Shown here one piece after another: positions 1 to 9,632 of a stretch of DNA of 64,000 nucleotides (within the stretch, counting starts at the first letter, position 1; the number at the start of each line of letters is the position of its first letter). The position numbers were made by a program, and so were the translations under genes. The notes under the pieces are model-generated. The model searched no databases. It was not told the DNA's origin and saw nothing but the letters and a program-made list of their open reading frames with translations. Source of the DNA: Nonomuraea maritima (GTDB lineage Bacteria > Actinomycetota > Actinomycetes > Streptosporangiales > Streptosporangiaceae); contig NZ_FNFB01000039.1 in the NCBI RefSeq assembly GCF_900100395.1, positions 1 to 64,000 of the forward strand. The letters run 5' to 3'.

Positions 1-223
1 CCCATCCCCAACCGAAAAACTTTCCACCACCAGCCCATGCGGACGGTGGTCATATCCGGTATTAGACCCAGTTTCCCGGGCTTATCCCAGAGTCGGGGGC
101 AGGTTGCTCACGTGTTACTCACCCGTTCGCCGCTCGAGTACCCCGAAGGGCCTTTCCGCTCGACTTGCATGTGTTAAGCACGCCGCCAGCGTTCGTCCTG
201 AGCCAGGATCAAACTCTCCAAAA
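1..223 (-). rRNA. rrs: 16S ribosomal RNA, 5' end (partial)
   Basis: The reverse complement reads the universal bacterial 16S 5' sequence (GAGTTTGATCCTGGCTCAG at about 201-219), followed by the variable regions V1-V2, and runs off the left edge of the window. The gene is therefore transcribed leftward and only its first ~220 nt are present. The mature 5' end is placed at ~223 by analogy with other actinobacterial 16S genes and is accurate to a few bases. Confidence 0.97.
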
Positions 224-397
224 AATGTTTGGAAACTTCGTCCAAGCAAAACCGTCAAAAATCATTTGACGAGGTGTTGCATGAAAAATCATGCACTGGC
301 TTTTAACACACTGTTGAGTTCTCAAGAAACGGACGCGTTCATCGTCATCCAACTCCTTGCGGAGTCAGCTGCGCGAGGCGCACATTTCGGCTCCTTC
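224..397 (-). other. rrn leader with processing/antitermination elements
   Basis: This is the transcribed leader of the 16S gene. On the minus strand it contains TTCTTGAGAACTCAACAGTG (about 311-330), a sequence commonly seen in actinobacterial rrn leaders and spacers and likely the boxA/processing region. A perfect hairpin follows at about 280-296 (TGCATGA with TCATGCA around a T-rich loop). CCAAA and TTTGG runs flank the 16S 5' end, as expected for a processing stem. The functional assignment of each part is inference. Confidence 0.6.
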
Positions 398-426
398 AGT
401 TTATCAGATCGTTTGGTTCTTGTCAA
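398..426 (-). promoter_or_regulatory. rrn promoter P2
   Basis: The minus strand carries a perfect -35 TTGACA (421-426), a 17-nt spacer and a -10 TAAACT (398-403). This is the best sigma-70/HrdB-type promoter in the rRNA leader and lies about 175 nt upstream of the 16S 5' end. Confidence 0.75.
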
Positions 427-477
427 ACCGCCCGATCCGGGAGCTTCCGGACTTGCTCCTTTCGGAGCAACCCTTCT

Positions 478-507
478 AACTTACTCCGACTTTCGGCTCT
501 TGTCCAA
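478..507 (-). promoter_or_regulatory. rrn promoter P1
   Basis: The minus strand has TTGGAC (502-507), an 18-nt spacer and TAAGTT (478-483), about 80 nt upstream of P2. Tandem promoters are usual for actinobacterial rRNA operons. The -35 is one base from consensus. Confidence 0.5.
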
Positions 508-603
508 CCAGCTGGCTGGAGGCGCCCGAGAATCAGATTCGTTTGTGAGGGGGTTTGCAGCGCCGTTCGGCCCTGCAGTGAAAACTCTAGCAGCCCCAGC
601 GAG

Positions 604-641
604 GGGGAAGGTCCATCTTCGGCAACGAATGGACCTTCCCC
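604..641 (-). terminator. valS terminator
   Basis: A perfect 13-bp stem (604-616 with 629-641) and a 12-nt loop lie 14 bp beyond the valS stop. The stem separates valS transcription from the rrn promoters that follow on the same strand. No long T-run follows, which is common in actinobacteria. Confidence 0.8.
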
Positions 642-654
642 GTTGGCCGGAAGT

Positions 655-3219
655 TCAAACTCCCAGCGCGGCGAGCTGTGCTTCGAGACGTGCGATGTCG
701 GCAGCCGCCTGCTCAGCGCGGCTACGGACCTTGACGACCACATCCTGCGGGGCCTTGGCCATGAACTGCTCGTTACCGAGCTTCGCCGCCACCTGAGCGG
801 CTTCCTTGCGCGCGGCGGCCAGGTCTTTCTCCAGGCGCTTGCGTTCGGCCGCGACGTCGATGGCACCCGCGGTGTCGATCTCCACGGTCACCCCGCCCAC
901 GGTGAGCCGAGCCGTGGCGTTGAACGCCTCCGAGGGGTCGGTCAACCGCAGGAGCGACCTGATCGCGCTTTCGTGGCCGGCCAGGGACGTACCGGCCAAC
1001 GCGAGCCGGGCGGCCACCTTCTGGCCGGGTTTGAGCCCCTGGTCGGAACGGAACCGCCGGACCTCAGTGACCAGCTCCTGGAGCGCCTCGATCTCGCTCT
1101 CCGCGGCTGCGTCGGCATAGCGCGCGTCGACCACCGGCCATTGCGCCACGACAACCGATTCCTTGCCGGTGACGGCCCGCCACAGCTCTTCCGTCACGAA
1201 CGGCACCAGCGGATGCATCAGGCGCAGCAGCGTGTCGAGCACATGGCCGAGCACGAGCCTCGTGTGCTCCAGGCCCTCACCCAGCTGGATCTTCGCCAGC
1301 TCCAGGTACCAGTCGCAGACCTCGTCCCACGCGAAGTGGTACAGCAGGTCGGACGCCTTCGCGAACTCGAACTCCTCGAAGGCCGCGTCAGCCGCCGCGA
1401 TGACGGACTGCAGACGCGACAGGATCCACCGATCGGCGGCCGTCAGTTCGGCGCCCTCCAGAGACCCCACGGCGGCGCCGTTCATCAACGCGAATCTGGT
1501 GGCGTTCCAGATCTTGTTGCAGAAGTTGCGGGAGCCGGCCGCCCACTCCTCGCTCACCGCGACGTCGGCGCCGGGGTTGGCGCCGCGCAGCAGGGTGAAG
1601 CGCGTGGCGTCGGCGCCGAAACGTTCGACCCAGTCGAGCGGGTCGACCACGTTGCCGAACGACTTGGACATCTTCTTGCCGTACTGGTCGCGGACCATGC
1701 CGTGCAGCGAGACGACCTGGAACGGCGGCACGCCGTCCATCGCGTACAGGCCGAACATCATCATCCGGGCGACCCAGAAGAACAGGATGTCGTAGCCGGT
1801 GACGAGCACCGAGGTCGGGTAGAAGCGCGCGAGCTCGCGTGTCGAGTCGGGCCAGCCCAGGGTCGAGAACGGCCACAGGGCCGAGGAGAACCAGGTGTCG
1901 AGGACGTCCGGGTCCTGGGTGTAGCCGGCGGGCGGCTCCTCGTCGGGCCCGACGCACACGACCTCGCCGTCCGGGCCGTACCAGACCGGGATGCGGTGCC
2001 CCCACCACAGCTGTCGGGAGATGCACCAGTCGTGCATGTCGTCGACCCAGTCGAAGTAGCGCTTGGCCAGCTCCGGCGGGTGGATGCGGGTACGGCCGTC
2101 ACGGACGGCGTCGCCCGCCTCCTTGGCCAGCGGCCCGACGTTCACGAACCACTGCAGCGACAACCTCGGCTCGACAACGGTCTTGCAGCGCGAGCAGTGG
2201 CCGACAGAGTGCACGTAAGGGCGTTTCTCGGCGACGATGCGTCCTTCGGCGCGCAGCGCCGCGACCACGGCGGGCCGGGCCTCGAACCGGTCGAGCCCCT
2301 GGAACGGGCCGTGCGCGGTGACGACGCCGCGTTCGTCCATGATCGTGATGGACGGCAGCGAGTGACGTCGGCCGATCTCGAAGTCGTTGGGGTCGTGGGC
2401 CGGGGTGACCTTGACCGCGCCCGTGCCGAACGACGGGTCGACGTGCTCGTCGGCGACCACCGGGATCATGCGGCCGGTGAGCGGCACCTCGACCATCGTG
2501 CCGACCAGGTGCGCGTACCGTTCGTCTGACGGGTGGACGGCGACGGCGGTGTCGCCGAGCATCGTCTCAGCGCGCGTGGTGGCGACCACGATCTCGTCGG
2601 AGTAGCGGATGGAGACGAGCTCGCCTTCATCCTCGGTGTGTTCGACCTCGATGTCGGACAGCGCGGTCAGGCAGCGCGGGCACCAGTTGATGATGCGCTC
2701 GGCGCGGTAGATGAGCCCGTCGTCGAACAGCTTCTTGAAGATGGTCTGGACGGCGCGCGAGAGGCCCGGGTCCATCGTGAACCGCTCACGTGACCAGTCG
2801 ACGCCGTCGCCGAGCTTGCGCATCTGGCCGAGGATGCGGCCTCCGGACTCGTCCTTCCACTCCCAGACGCGCTCGACGAACGCCTCGCGGCCGAGGTCGT
2901 GGCGGGACTTGCCTTCCTTGGCCAGCTCGCGCTCGACGACGTTCTGGGTGGCGATGCCGGCGTGGTCCATGCCGGGCAGCCAGAGCGTCTCGCGCCCCTG
3001 CATGCGGGCGCGGCGCGTCAGCGCGTCCTGGATCGAGTGGTCGAGCGCGTGCCCGATGTGAAGGACACCCGTCACGTTGGGCGGTGGAAGGACGATGCTG
3101 TACGGCTCACGCGAGCTGCCCGGGTCGGCGCGGAAGTAGCCTTCGGATACCCAGCGCTCGTAGCTGCGGGTCTCGACGTCGGCCGGTGTGTATTGCGTAG
3201 GCAGCTCTGGCGTTGTCAC
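655..3219 (-). CDS. valS: valyl-tRNA synthetase
   Basis: Class I aminoacyl-tRNA synthetase that charges tRNA-Val. Visible signatures are the HIGH box in PPPNVTGVLHIGHALDHS near residues 48-65, the KMSKS box (KKMSKSFGN, in the C-terminal half of the catalytic domain), the connective editing domain (PVVADEHVDPSFGTGAVKVTP) and a C-terminal coiled-coil arm rich in Ala/Lys/Glu. The length of 854 aa matches actinobacterial ValS. An open frame extends to a TTG at 3246, but the GTG at 3219 is preferred. It has a TAGAAT hexamer (3228-3233) exactly 8 nt upstream and no Shine-Dalgarno, so the mRNA is probably leaderless. It is the last gene of the minus-strand tig-clp-valS run and ends in a strong hairpin. 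Confidence 0.95.
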   Translation of the reverse strand: MTTPELPTQYTPADVETRSYERWVSEGYFRADPGSSREPYSIVLPPPNVTGVLHIGHALDHSIQDALTRRARMQGRETLWLPGMDHAGIATQNVVERELAKEGKSRHDLGREAFVERVWEWKDESGGRILGQMRKLGDGVDWSRERFTMDPGLSRAVQTIFKKLFDDGLIYRAERIINWCPRCLTALSDIEVEHTEDEGELVSIRYSDEIVVATTRAETMLGDTAVAVHPSDERYAHLVGTMVEVPLTGRMIPVVADEHVDPSFGTGAVKVTPAHDPNDFEIGRRHSLPSITIMDERGVVTAHGPFQGLDRFEARPAVVAALRAEGRIVAEKRPYVHSVGHCSRCKTVVEPRLSLQWFVNVGPLAKEAGDAVRDGRTRIHPPELAKRYFDWVDDMHDWCISRQLWWGHRIPVWYGPDGEVVCVGPDEEPPAGYTQDPDVLDTWFSSALWPFSTLGWPDSTRELARFYPTSVLVTGYDILFFWVARMMMFGLYAMDGVPPFQVVSLHGMVRDQYGKKMSKSFGNVVDPLDWVERFGADATRFTLLRGANPGADVAVSEEWAAGSRNFCNKIWNATRFALMNGAAVGSLEGAELTAADRWILSRLQSVIAAADAAFEEFEFAKASDLLYHFAWDEVCDWYLELAKIQLGEGLEHTRLVLGHVLDTLLRLMHPLVPFVTEELWRAVTGKESVVVAQWPVVDARYADAAAESEIEALQELVTEVRRFRSDQGLKPGQKVAARLALAGTSLAGHESAIRSLLRLTDPSEAFNATARLTVGGVTVEIDTAGAIDVAAERKRLEKDLAAARKEAAQVAAKLGNEQFMAKAPQDVVVKVRSRAEQAAADIARLEAQLAALGV

Positions 3220-3312
3220 AGTGACCAATTCTAGGGAGGCGGGCAACTGGATAGCGCCCTCGATGCCAGGAACGCCGGCGCAGCGGGATCAGCGCCGGCC
3301 GGAAAACACGGA

Positions 3313-3344
3313 AGCGCCCGCGTGGCGGGGTGCCACGGGGCGCT
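3313..3344 (-). terminator. clpX terminator
   Basis: A GC-rich hairpin (3313-3326 with 3332-3344, one bulge) sits 24 bp past the clpX stop. On the minus strand it is followed within ~10 nt by TTTT. It separates clpX from valS. Confidence 0.7.
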
Positions 3345-3367
3345 CGGTGTGCCGGGAGAAGCGTCGG

Positions 3368-4651
<1,284 letters not shown>

Positions 4652-4836
4652 CCCAGATACTCCTTTGCGTGGGACCGCCCTGCTCATGCGAGCAGTGTCT
4701 CCGGACATTCTCCGGACTAGGCCGAACCGCTCAGGTTTCGACGTTACCGTCTTCTGGGCCCTCAGTGAGCCCCCTAGCGGCGAGTCGCACCGGAACGTGC
4801 CCTGCAGGGCAGCGCCCCGGTGCGTCACGTCTCGTC

Positions 4837-5460
4837 TTAGGAAGCCACGGCCTGAGCGCGTTTCTTCCTGGACGGGATGATGTCATCGATCAGACCATAC
4901 GCCTTGGCCTCGTCCGCGTTGAGAATTTTGTCGCGTTCGATGTCCTTGCGGACTTCGGCGGAGGTCTTTCCGGTGTGCTTGGCCACGATGTCCTCCAGCA
5001 GCGAACGCATGCGGAGGATCTCGCGGGCCTGGATCTCGATGTCGCTTCCCTGGCCGCCGCCCTCGGTGGACGGCTGGTGGATCAGCACCCGGGCGTTGGG
5101 CAGCGCGAACCGCTTGCCTGAGGTGCCGCCGGCCAGCAGCACGGCCGCGGCGGAGGCGGCCTGCCCGAGGCAGACGGTCTGGATCTCCGGCCGGACGAAC
5201 TGCATCGTGTCGTAGATCGCCGTCATGGCGGTGAAGGAACCGCCGGGCGAGTTGATGTAGATGCTGATGTCACGGTCGGGGTCGAGCGACTCGAGCGTCA
5301 GCAGCTGCGACATGACGTCGTTGGCCGACGCGTCGTCGATCTGCACGCCGAGGAAGATGATGCGGTCCTCGAACAGCTTCGTGTACGGGTCCATGGTCTT
5401 GGCCCCGGTCGACGTGCGCTCGGTGAACTGCGGGAGCACGTAGCGGCTCTGGGTGTTCAC
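4837..5460 (-). CDS. clpP2: ATP-dependent Clp protease proteolytic subunit (ClpP2 type)
   Basis: Serine peptidase of family S14, 207 aa. The nucleophile is Ser103 in GQAASAAAV, with His128 in RVLIHQPS and a C-terminal Asp expected in the family. It starts at GTG with a GGGGGAG box ~6 nt upstream, only 12 bp after the clpP1 stop, so the two are co-transcribed. Actinobacterial ClpP1 and ClpP2 form a mixed 14-mer served by ClpX or ClpC. The first ~22 residues may be a removable propeptide. Confidence 0.95.
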   Translation of the reverse strand: MNTQSRYVLPQFTERTSTGAKTMDPYTKLFEDRIIFLGVQIDDASANDVMSQLLTLESLDPDRDISIYINSPGGSFTAMTAIYDTMQFVRPEIQTVCLGQAASAAAVLLAGGTSGKRFALPNARVLIHQPSTEGGGQGSDIEIQAREILRMRSLLEDIVAKHTGKTSAEVRKDIERDKILNADEAKAYGLIDDIIPSRKKRAQAVAS

Positions 5461-5472
5461 GGTTGCTCCCCC

Positions 5473-6105
5473 TTAGGAAACCGGGCCAGCCGAAGGCACC
5501 TGACGTGCACTGCGGACGACGTGGTCGATAAAGCCGTAGTCCTTGGCCTCTTCGGCCGTGAACCACCGGTCGCGGTCGGAGTCGGCCTCGATCTGCTCCA
5601 GCGGCTGCCCCGTGTGGAACGAGATCCGCTCCGCAAGGGTCTTCTTCACGTAGAGCATCTGCTCGGCCTGGATGGCGATGTCGGCCGCGGTGCCGCCGAT
5701 GCCGCCCGAGGGCTGGTGCATCATGACGCGGGCGTGCGGCAGCGCGTAACGCTTGCCCCTCGCCCCCGCGGTGAGCAGGAACTGGCCCATCGAGGCGGCC
5801 AGGCCCATGACCACGGTCGATACGTCGTTAGGCACGTATTCCATCATGTCGTAAATCGCCATACCGGCACTCACCGAACCCCCCGGTGAGTTGATGTACA
5901 GCGAGATGTCGCGCTCAGGGTCGTCGGCCGCCAGAAGCAGCAGCTCGGCGCAGATCCGGTTGGCGATCTCGTCGTTGACCTCCTGCCCCAGCACGATGAT
6001 CCGCTCGCGGAGCAGGCGCTGGTAGAGCTGGTCTTCAAGCCGGAAGGCGGAGCCGTTCTCACGGCCTCGAGACTCGGGCTGATAGAAGGTCGGCGGGCTG
6101 GTCAC
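5473..6105 (-). CDS. clpP1: ATP-dependent Clp protease proteolytic subunit (ClpP1 type)
   Basis: Family S14 peptidase of 210 aa with nucleophile Ser105 (GLAASMGQ) and His130 (ARVMMHQPSGG). The GTG at 6105 is preferred because a GGAAGG box lies 7 nt upstream and the N-terminus then matches other ClpP1 proteins. The frame stays open for 170 more codons upstream, but that stretch is unlike any ClpP. It heads the clpP1-clpP2 operon, and the 330-bp upstream region contains inverted repeats (see separate entry). Confidence 0.95.
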   Translation of the reverse strand: MTSPPTFYQPESRGRENGSAFRLEDQLYQRLLRERIIVLGQEVNDEIANRICAELLLLAADDPERDISLYINSPGGSVSAGMAIYDMMEYVPNDVSTVVMGLAASMGQFLLTAGARGKRYALPHARVMMHQPSGGIGGTAADIAIQAEQMLYVKKTLAERISFHTGQPLEQIEADSDRDRWFTAEEAKDYGFIDHVVRSARQVPSAGPVS

Positions 6106-6251
6106 AGCGTCACCTTCCGATGCGTCGTAATCGATTGGCTTTGCTTGTGACCTTAACGCGCGTCGCCCACAGCTCATGCCCGGTCGCCGGGACTGTTCGC
6201 TGACGGCGCATGTCGGAGTGCTCCGTCTTCGCCGCGCCGCCGGGCGTGGCG

Positions 6252-6285
6252 CGCCTTCCGTACCGAAGGCGTGGTTCGCGCGGAA
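6252..6285. promoter_or_regulatory. inverted repeats upstream of clpP1
   Basis: Two adjacent dyads lie 150-180 bp upstream of clpP1: CGCCTTC/GAAGGCG (6252-6258 and 6265-6271) and TTCGCGCGGAA (6275-6285). Actinobacterial clpP operons are commonly activated by ClgR or controlled by heat-stress regulators that bind such dyads. Assignment to ClgR is a guess, as I cannot match its published box exactly. Confidence 0.3.
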
Positions 6286-6439
6286 GGCACTGGGACGGGC
6301 GGAGAGGGACGGGCGGAGCGGGAAGTGCCATACGGCTCCGGATGCCTTACGGCAACCCCCTGTTGGCCTGGGAGCCACCACAGGGCCGTTGAGAGGTGCC
6401 ACGCCGTCCGCCGGGGATGTGCGGCCGCCGAGAACGCAG

Positions 6440-6470
6440 AAGCCCCCGGACCGGGTCGGTCCGGGGGCTT
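6440..6470 (-). terminator. tig terminator
   Basis: A perfect 13-bp hairpin (6440-6452 with 6458-6470, loop of 5) lies 24 bp beyond the tig stop. It separates tig from the clpP operon on the same strand. Confidence 0.85.
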
Positions 6471-6493
6471 TCAGCTGAGGCGGGTCAGACCCG

Positions 6494-7873
6494 TCAGGCC
6501 TCGGGCTTGTCCTCGGCGGCGGGGGCCTCTTCCTCGACGACCTCTTCACCGTTGATCTCGGCGTAGATGGCCTTGAGGTCGACCTCGTTGCCGTCGGCGT
6601 CGACGACCTTCGCGGCGTCACCCAGCACGGCCTTGGCCTTGTCGCGGACGATCTCGACCATGGCCAGCGTGAGCTGGTCGTTGTCGGCGAGGTGCTGGGC
6701 CAGCTCGTTGGGCTGGACGCCCATCTCCATCGCGCGGCGGACCACGAAGTTGGTCAGCTCCTGCTCGGAGACGCCCAGCTCCTCGGCCTTGACGATCTTG
6801 TCGAGCACGAAGCCGATCTTGATCGCGCGGGCGGAGGTGGTCTCGAACTCGGCGAAGCGCTCCTCCTCCGTCGTCTGGTAGAGACGGAAGAAGGCGTCGC
6901 GGCTCAGGCCGCTCTCGGCCACCTGGTGGTCGAGGTTGTGCTTGCGAGCGTCGACCTCGACCTTGAGCGCGCTGTCGGGCAGCGGGATGTCGATCTGCTC
7001 GAGGACGGCGTCGAGGGCCTTCTCGCGGGCCTGGACGACCTGGTCGACGAGCTTGTTGCGGCGAGCCTGCTCGCGGATGCTGTTCTTGAGCTCGTCGAGC
7101 GTGTCGAACTCGCTGGCCAGCTGGGCGAACTCGTCGTCCAGCTCCGGCAGGACCTTCTCCTTGACCGACTTGACGTTGATGATGACGTCGGCCTCCTCGC
7201 CGGCGTTCTCGCCGCCGACGAGCTCGGTGCGGAAGCTCTTTTCCTCGCCCGCGGACATGCCCTCGAGCGCGGCGTCGAGGCCCTGCAGCACGGAGCCGGC
7301 GCCGACCTCGTAGGAGACCTCGCTGGCCTGCTGCTCCTCGATGTTCTGGCCGTCGATCTCGGCGCGCAGGTCCATCACGACGAAGTCGCCGTTGGCGGCG
7401 GGCCGCTCGACACCGGTCAGCGTGGCGAAACGCTGGCGCAGCGCGTCGAGCTGGGTGTTGACGTCATCGTCGGAGACCTCGGCGGAGTCGACCGTGACCT
7501 CGATGCCCTGGTAGTCGGGCACCTCGAAGTTGGGCCGGACGTCGACCTCGGCGGTGAACTCGATCTGCTCGCCGTCCTCGATCTTCGTGACCTCGATGTC
7601 GGGCTGGCTGACCGGGAACACGTCGACCTCGTCGACGGCCTGGCCGTACAGCTTCGGCACCGCCTCGTTGAGGGTCTCCTCCAGCACCACCGCCCGGCCG
7701 AAGCGCTGCTCGATGATGCGGGCCGGAACCTTGCCAGGCCGGAACCCGGGGACGCGCACCTGCTGCGCGACCTTCTTGTACGCCGCATCCATGCTGGGGC
7801 GCAGCTCTTCGAACGGCACCTCGACAGTCAGCTTGACCCGGGTCGGGCTGAGCTCCTCGACAGCGGTCTTCAC
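6494..7873 (-). CDS. tig: trigger factor (ribosome-associated chaperone)
   Basis: 459-aa ribosome-bound chaperone and peptidyl-prolyl isomerase for nascent chains. The N-terminal ribosome-binding domain carries the signature GFRPGKVP (~43-50), preceded by the typical MKTAVEELSPTRVKLTVEVP start. The FKBP-like PPIase domain lies at ~150-240 (NGDFVVMDL...EGMSAGEEKSF) and the helical C-terminal domain follows, ending in an acidic tail (EEVVEEEAPAAEDKPEA). Its position next to clpP/clpX is conserved in actinobacteria and couples folding with proteolysis. Confidence 0.97.
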   Translation of the reverse strand: MKTAVEELSPTRVKLTVEVPFEELRPSMDAAYKKVAQQVRVPGFRPGKVPARIIEQRFGRAVVLEETLNEAVPKLYGQAVDEVDVFPVSQPDIEVTKIEDGEQIEFTAEVDVRPNFEVPDYQGIEVTVDSAEVSDDDVNTQLDALRQRFATLTGVERPAANGDFVVMDLRAEIDGQNIEEQQASEVSYEVGAGSVLQGLDAALEGMSAGEEKSFRTELVGGENAGEEADVIINVKSVKEKVLPELDDEFAQLASEFDTLDELKNSIREQARRNKLVDQVVQAREKALDAVLEQIDIPLPDSALKVEVDARKHNLDHQVAESGLSRDAFFRLYQTTEEERFAEFETTSARAIKIGFVLDKIVKAEELGVSEQELTNFVVRRAMEMGVQPNELAQHLADNDQLTLAMVEIVRDKAKAVLGDAAKVVDADGNEVDLKAIYAEINGEEVVEEEAPAAEDKPEA

Positions 7874-8041
7874 GGAATGGTCTCCTTGATCAAGCTACGA
7901 GTGGTCGCGGGCGCGTCCTTCGGAAGAGCGGCTCACGCGCCGCGCCCACATGAGCGGTGTTGGGCATGCTCCGCCACGGCGGGAACCAACGCCGATGGTC
8001 AGTCTAGGGCAGATGCACACCCAACAACGACGTCGCCGCCG

Positions 8042-8908
8042 TCAGAACTCGTAGGCGATCGCTCGTAGCAGATCGATCGTCTCGTCAGGAGTCGTGCTCA
8101 CCGCGCAGAGCCGTTCCATCACCTCGGAGTACCGGTCAGCATCCTCACGTTTGTCCAGGTAGAGCGCGCTGGCGAGCTGTTCGACGTACACGACGTCGGG
8201 CAGATCCCTGTCGGGGAAGCGCAGGATGCTGAACGCCCCGCCCTCAGCGCTGTGCCCGCCGTAGCTGAACGGCATGACCTGAATGGTGATGCGTTCCTGG
8301 CGCATGAGGTCGATGAGGTGCTCGATCTGCGCTCTCATCACCTCGACGCCGCCGATGGGCCGCCGCAGGGCGGCCTCGTCGATCACGGCCCAGAACACCG
8401 GCCCGTCCGGCCGGTCCAAGATCCTCTGGCGCTCCAGGCGGAGGTCGACCCTTCTGGCGATCTCCTCCGCCCCGATGCCCGCCCCGCCGGCGGTCACGAC
8501 AGCGCGTGCGTACTCCTTGGTCTGCAGCAGCCCCGGCACGAACTGGACCTCGTAGGTCCTGATCCTGATGGCGGCCTCTTCAAGGCCGACGTACGCCTGG
8601 AACCATGTCGGCAGGACGTCGTTGAACCGGTGCCACCAGCCGGGCTCGTTGGCGGTGGCGACCAGGTCGAGCACGGCGGCGCGGGCCTGCTGGTCGATGA
8701 CTCCGTAAAGGGTCAGCAGGTCAGCGACGTCGCGTTCCTTGAACCCCACCCGGCCCAGCTCCATCCGGCTGATCTTCGATTCGGAGCCCCGGATGAGGTG
8801 GCCCGCCTCCTCGCGAGTGACGTTCCTTGCTTCCCTGAGCTTGCGCAACTGGGAGCCCAGGAGGATGCGCAGCGCCGTCGGCCCGGAACCCGGCTGGTTC
8901 TGCGTCAC
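8042..8908 (-). CDS. XRE-family regulator with DUF5753 domain
   Basis: 288-aa cytoplasmic regulator. The N-terminal XRE helix-turn-helix spans ~15-75 (LRKLREARNVTREEAGHLI...SKISRMELG). The C-terminal DUF5753 domain (from ~95: MPFSYGGHSAEGG, YVEQLASALYLD) is typical of the many WhiJ/Scr1-type proteins of actinomycetes. The GTG at 8908 is chosen because AGGAGG lies 4-5 nt upstream. It is divergent from a small HATPase, and the 232-bp gap holds a dyad. These regulators usually work with an ATPase and a DUF397 protein. No DUF397 gene is visible here. Confidence 0.85.
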   Translation of the reverse strand: MTQNQPGSGPTALRILLGSQLRKLREARNVTREEAGHLIRGSESKISRMELGRVGFKERDVADLLTLYGVIDQQARAAVLDLVATANEPGWWHRFNDVLPTWFQAYVGLEEAAIRIRTYEVQFVPGLLQTKEYARAVVTAGGAGIGAEEIARRVDLRLERQRILDRPDGPVFWAVIDEAALRRPIGGVEVMRAQIEHLIDLMRQERITIQVMPFSYGGHSAEGGAFSILRFPDRDLPDVVYVEQLASALYLDKREDADRYSEVMERLCAVSTTPDETIDLLRAIAYEF

Positions 8909-9081
8909 TTTGCCTCCTATCAAGGTCCGCACACACAGTGACACCTGATTGCGGGGTATGACAAGGTCTCAACCTGGTGTCCGAATCACAGCCTCATGAC
9001 CTGAATCAGTGTTTGCTCCTGCACATTCACCTGCACGTGCATTTGGGTCTTGCAGCAACGCCGGTCGTGACCCATGATGGT

Positions 9082-9111
9082 TTAGTGCATATTGGGCCAA
9101 ACATGCACTAA
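9082..9111. promoter_or_regulatory. operator-like dyad between XRE regulator and ATPase
   Basis: A perfect 9-bp inverted repeat TTAGTGCAT/ATGCACTAA (9082-9090 and 9103-9111) with a 12-bp centre lies 30 bp before the ATPase start. A similar half-site, GTGCATTTGGG, occurs ~55 bp upstream and several TGCAC words cluster between 9015 and 9040. It is a good candidate site for the divergent XRE regulator, by inference. Confidence 0.5.
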
Positions 9112-9140
9112 GCAAGGTCGAACAGGGAGGTACCGGCGGC

Positions 9141-9617
9141 ATGGTGGAGGATCCTCTGGCCACTGCCGCTTGCCTGCAGATCACCCGTGAGGTGGGTTTC
9201 GACCATCTGCTCCAGGGCGACAAACCGTACACGACCGCGTGCCCGCTGCCCTTCCAGGCGGACTCGGTGAAGACCGCCAGGGACGTGACCCGTACGACGC
9301 TGCGCGACTGGGGCCTTGCGGACCTCAGCGACGACGCCGCGCTCGTGGTCTCGGAACTGGTGACGAACGCCGTCAGGTACGCGATGTACGCCTCCGGCCA
9401 CCGCGAGATCCAGCTGCTGCTCATGCGGGTCGCGCCGCACGTACTGCTGGCCGTGGCCGACCCCAGCGACGAGGTGCCCCGCCGCAAGGAGCCGGATTTC
9501 ATCTCCGAGAACGGCCGCGGCCTCTACATCGTCGAGACGTACAGCCAGTGCTGGGGCTGGGACCCGCTCGCGACCGGCGGCAAGGCCGTCTGGGCGCTCT
9601 TCAACGCCGGCTTCTGA
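9141..9617 (+). CDS. ATP-binding protein, RsbW-like HATPase
   Basis: 158-aa GHKL-fold protein. The N box is VSELVTNAVRYA (~72-83), the G1-like motif is VADPSDEVP and the G2 region is ENGRGLYIVE (~128-137). These are hallmarks of anti-sigma-factor kinases of the RsbW/SpoIIAB type that are abundant in actinomycetes. A GGGAGG box lies ~10 nt before the ATG. It is divergent from the XRE-DUF5753 gene, which suggests a two-gene regulatory pair. The partner sigma or anti-anti-sigma factor is not in view. Confidence 0.85.
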   Translation: MVEDPLATAACLQITREVGFDHLLQGDKPYTTACPLPFQADSVKTARDVTRTTLRDWGLADLSDDAALVVSELVTNAVRYAMYASGHREIQLLLMRVAPHVLLAVADPSDEVPRRKEPDFISENGRGLYIVETYSQCWGWDPLATGGKAVWALFNAGF

Positions 9618-9632
9618 TCTGGCGCCGGGCGC

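Noticed and set aside
643..2529. Long open frame antisense to valS (and similar ones opposite clpX, tig, S8 peptidase, ilvD, S9 peptidase and pepN)
   Set aside because: These arise from high GC content opposite strongly coding genes; they read Arg/Val/Gly-rich or repetitive sequence and have no family motifs or ribosome-binding sites.
5473..6621. 382-codon version of clpP1
   Set aside because: The extra 172 codons are low-complexity with no ClpP similarity, and the GTG at 6105 has a good ribosome-binding site.
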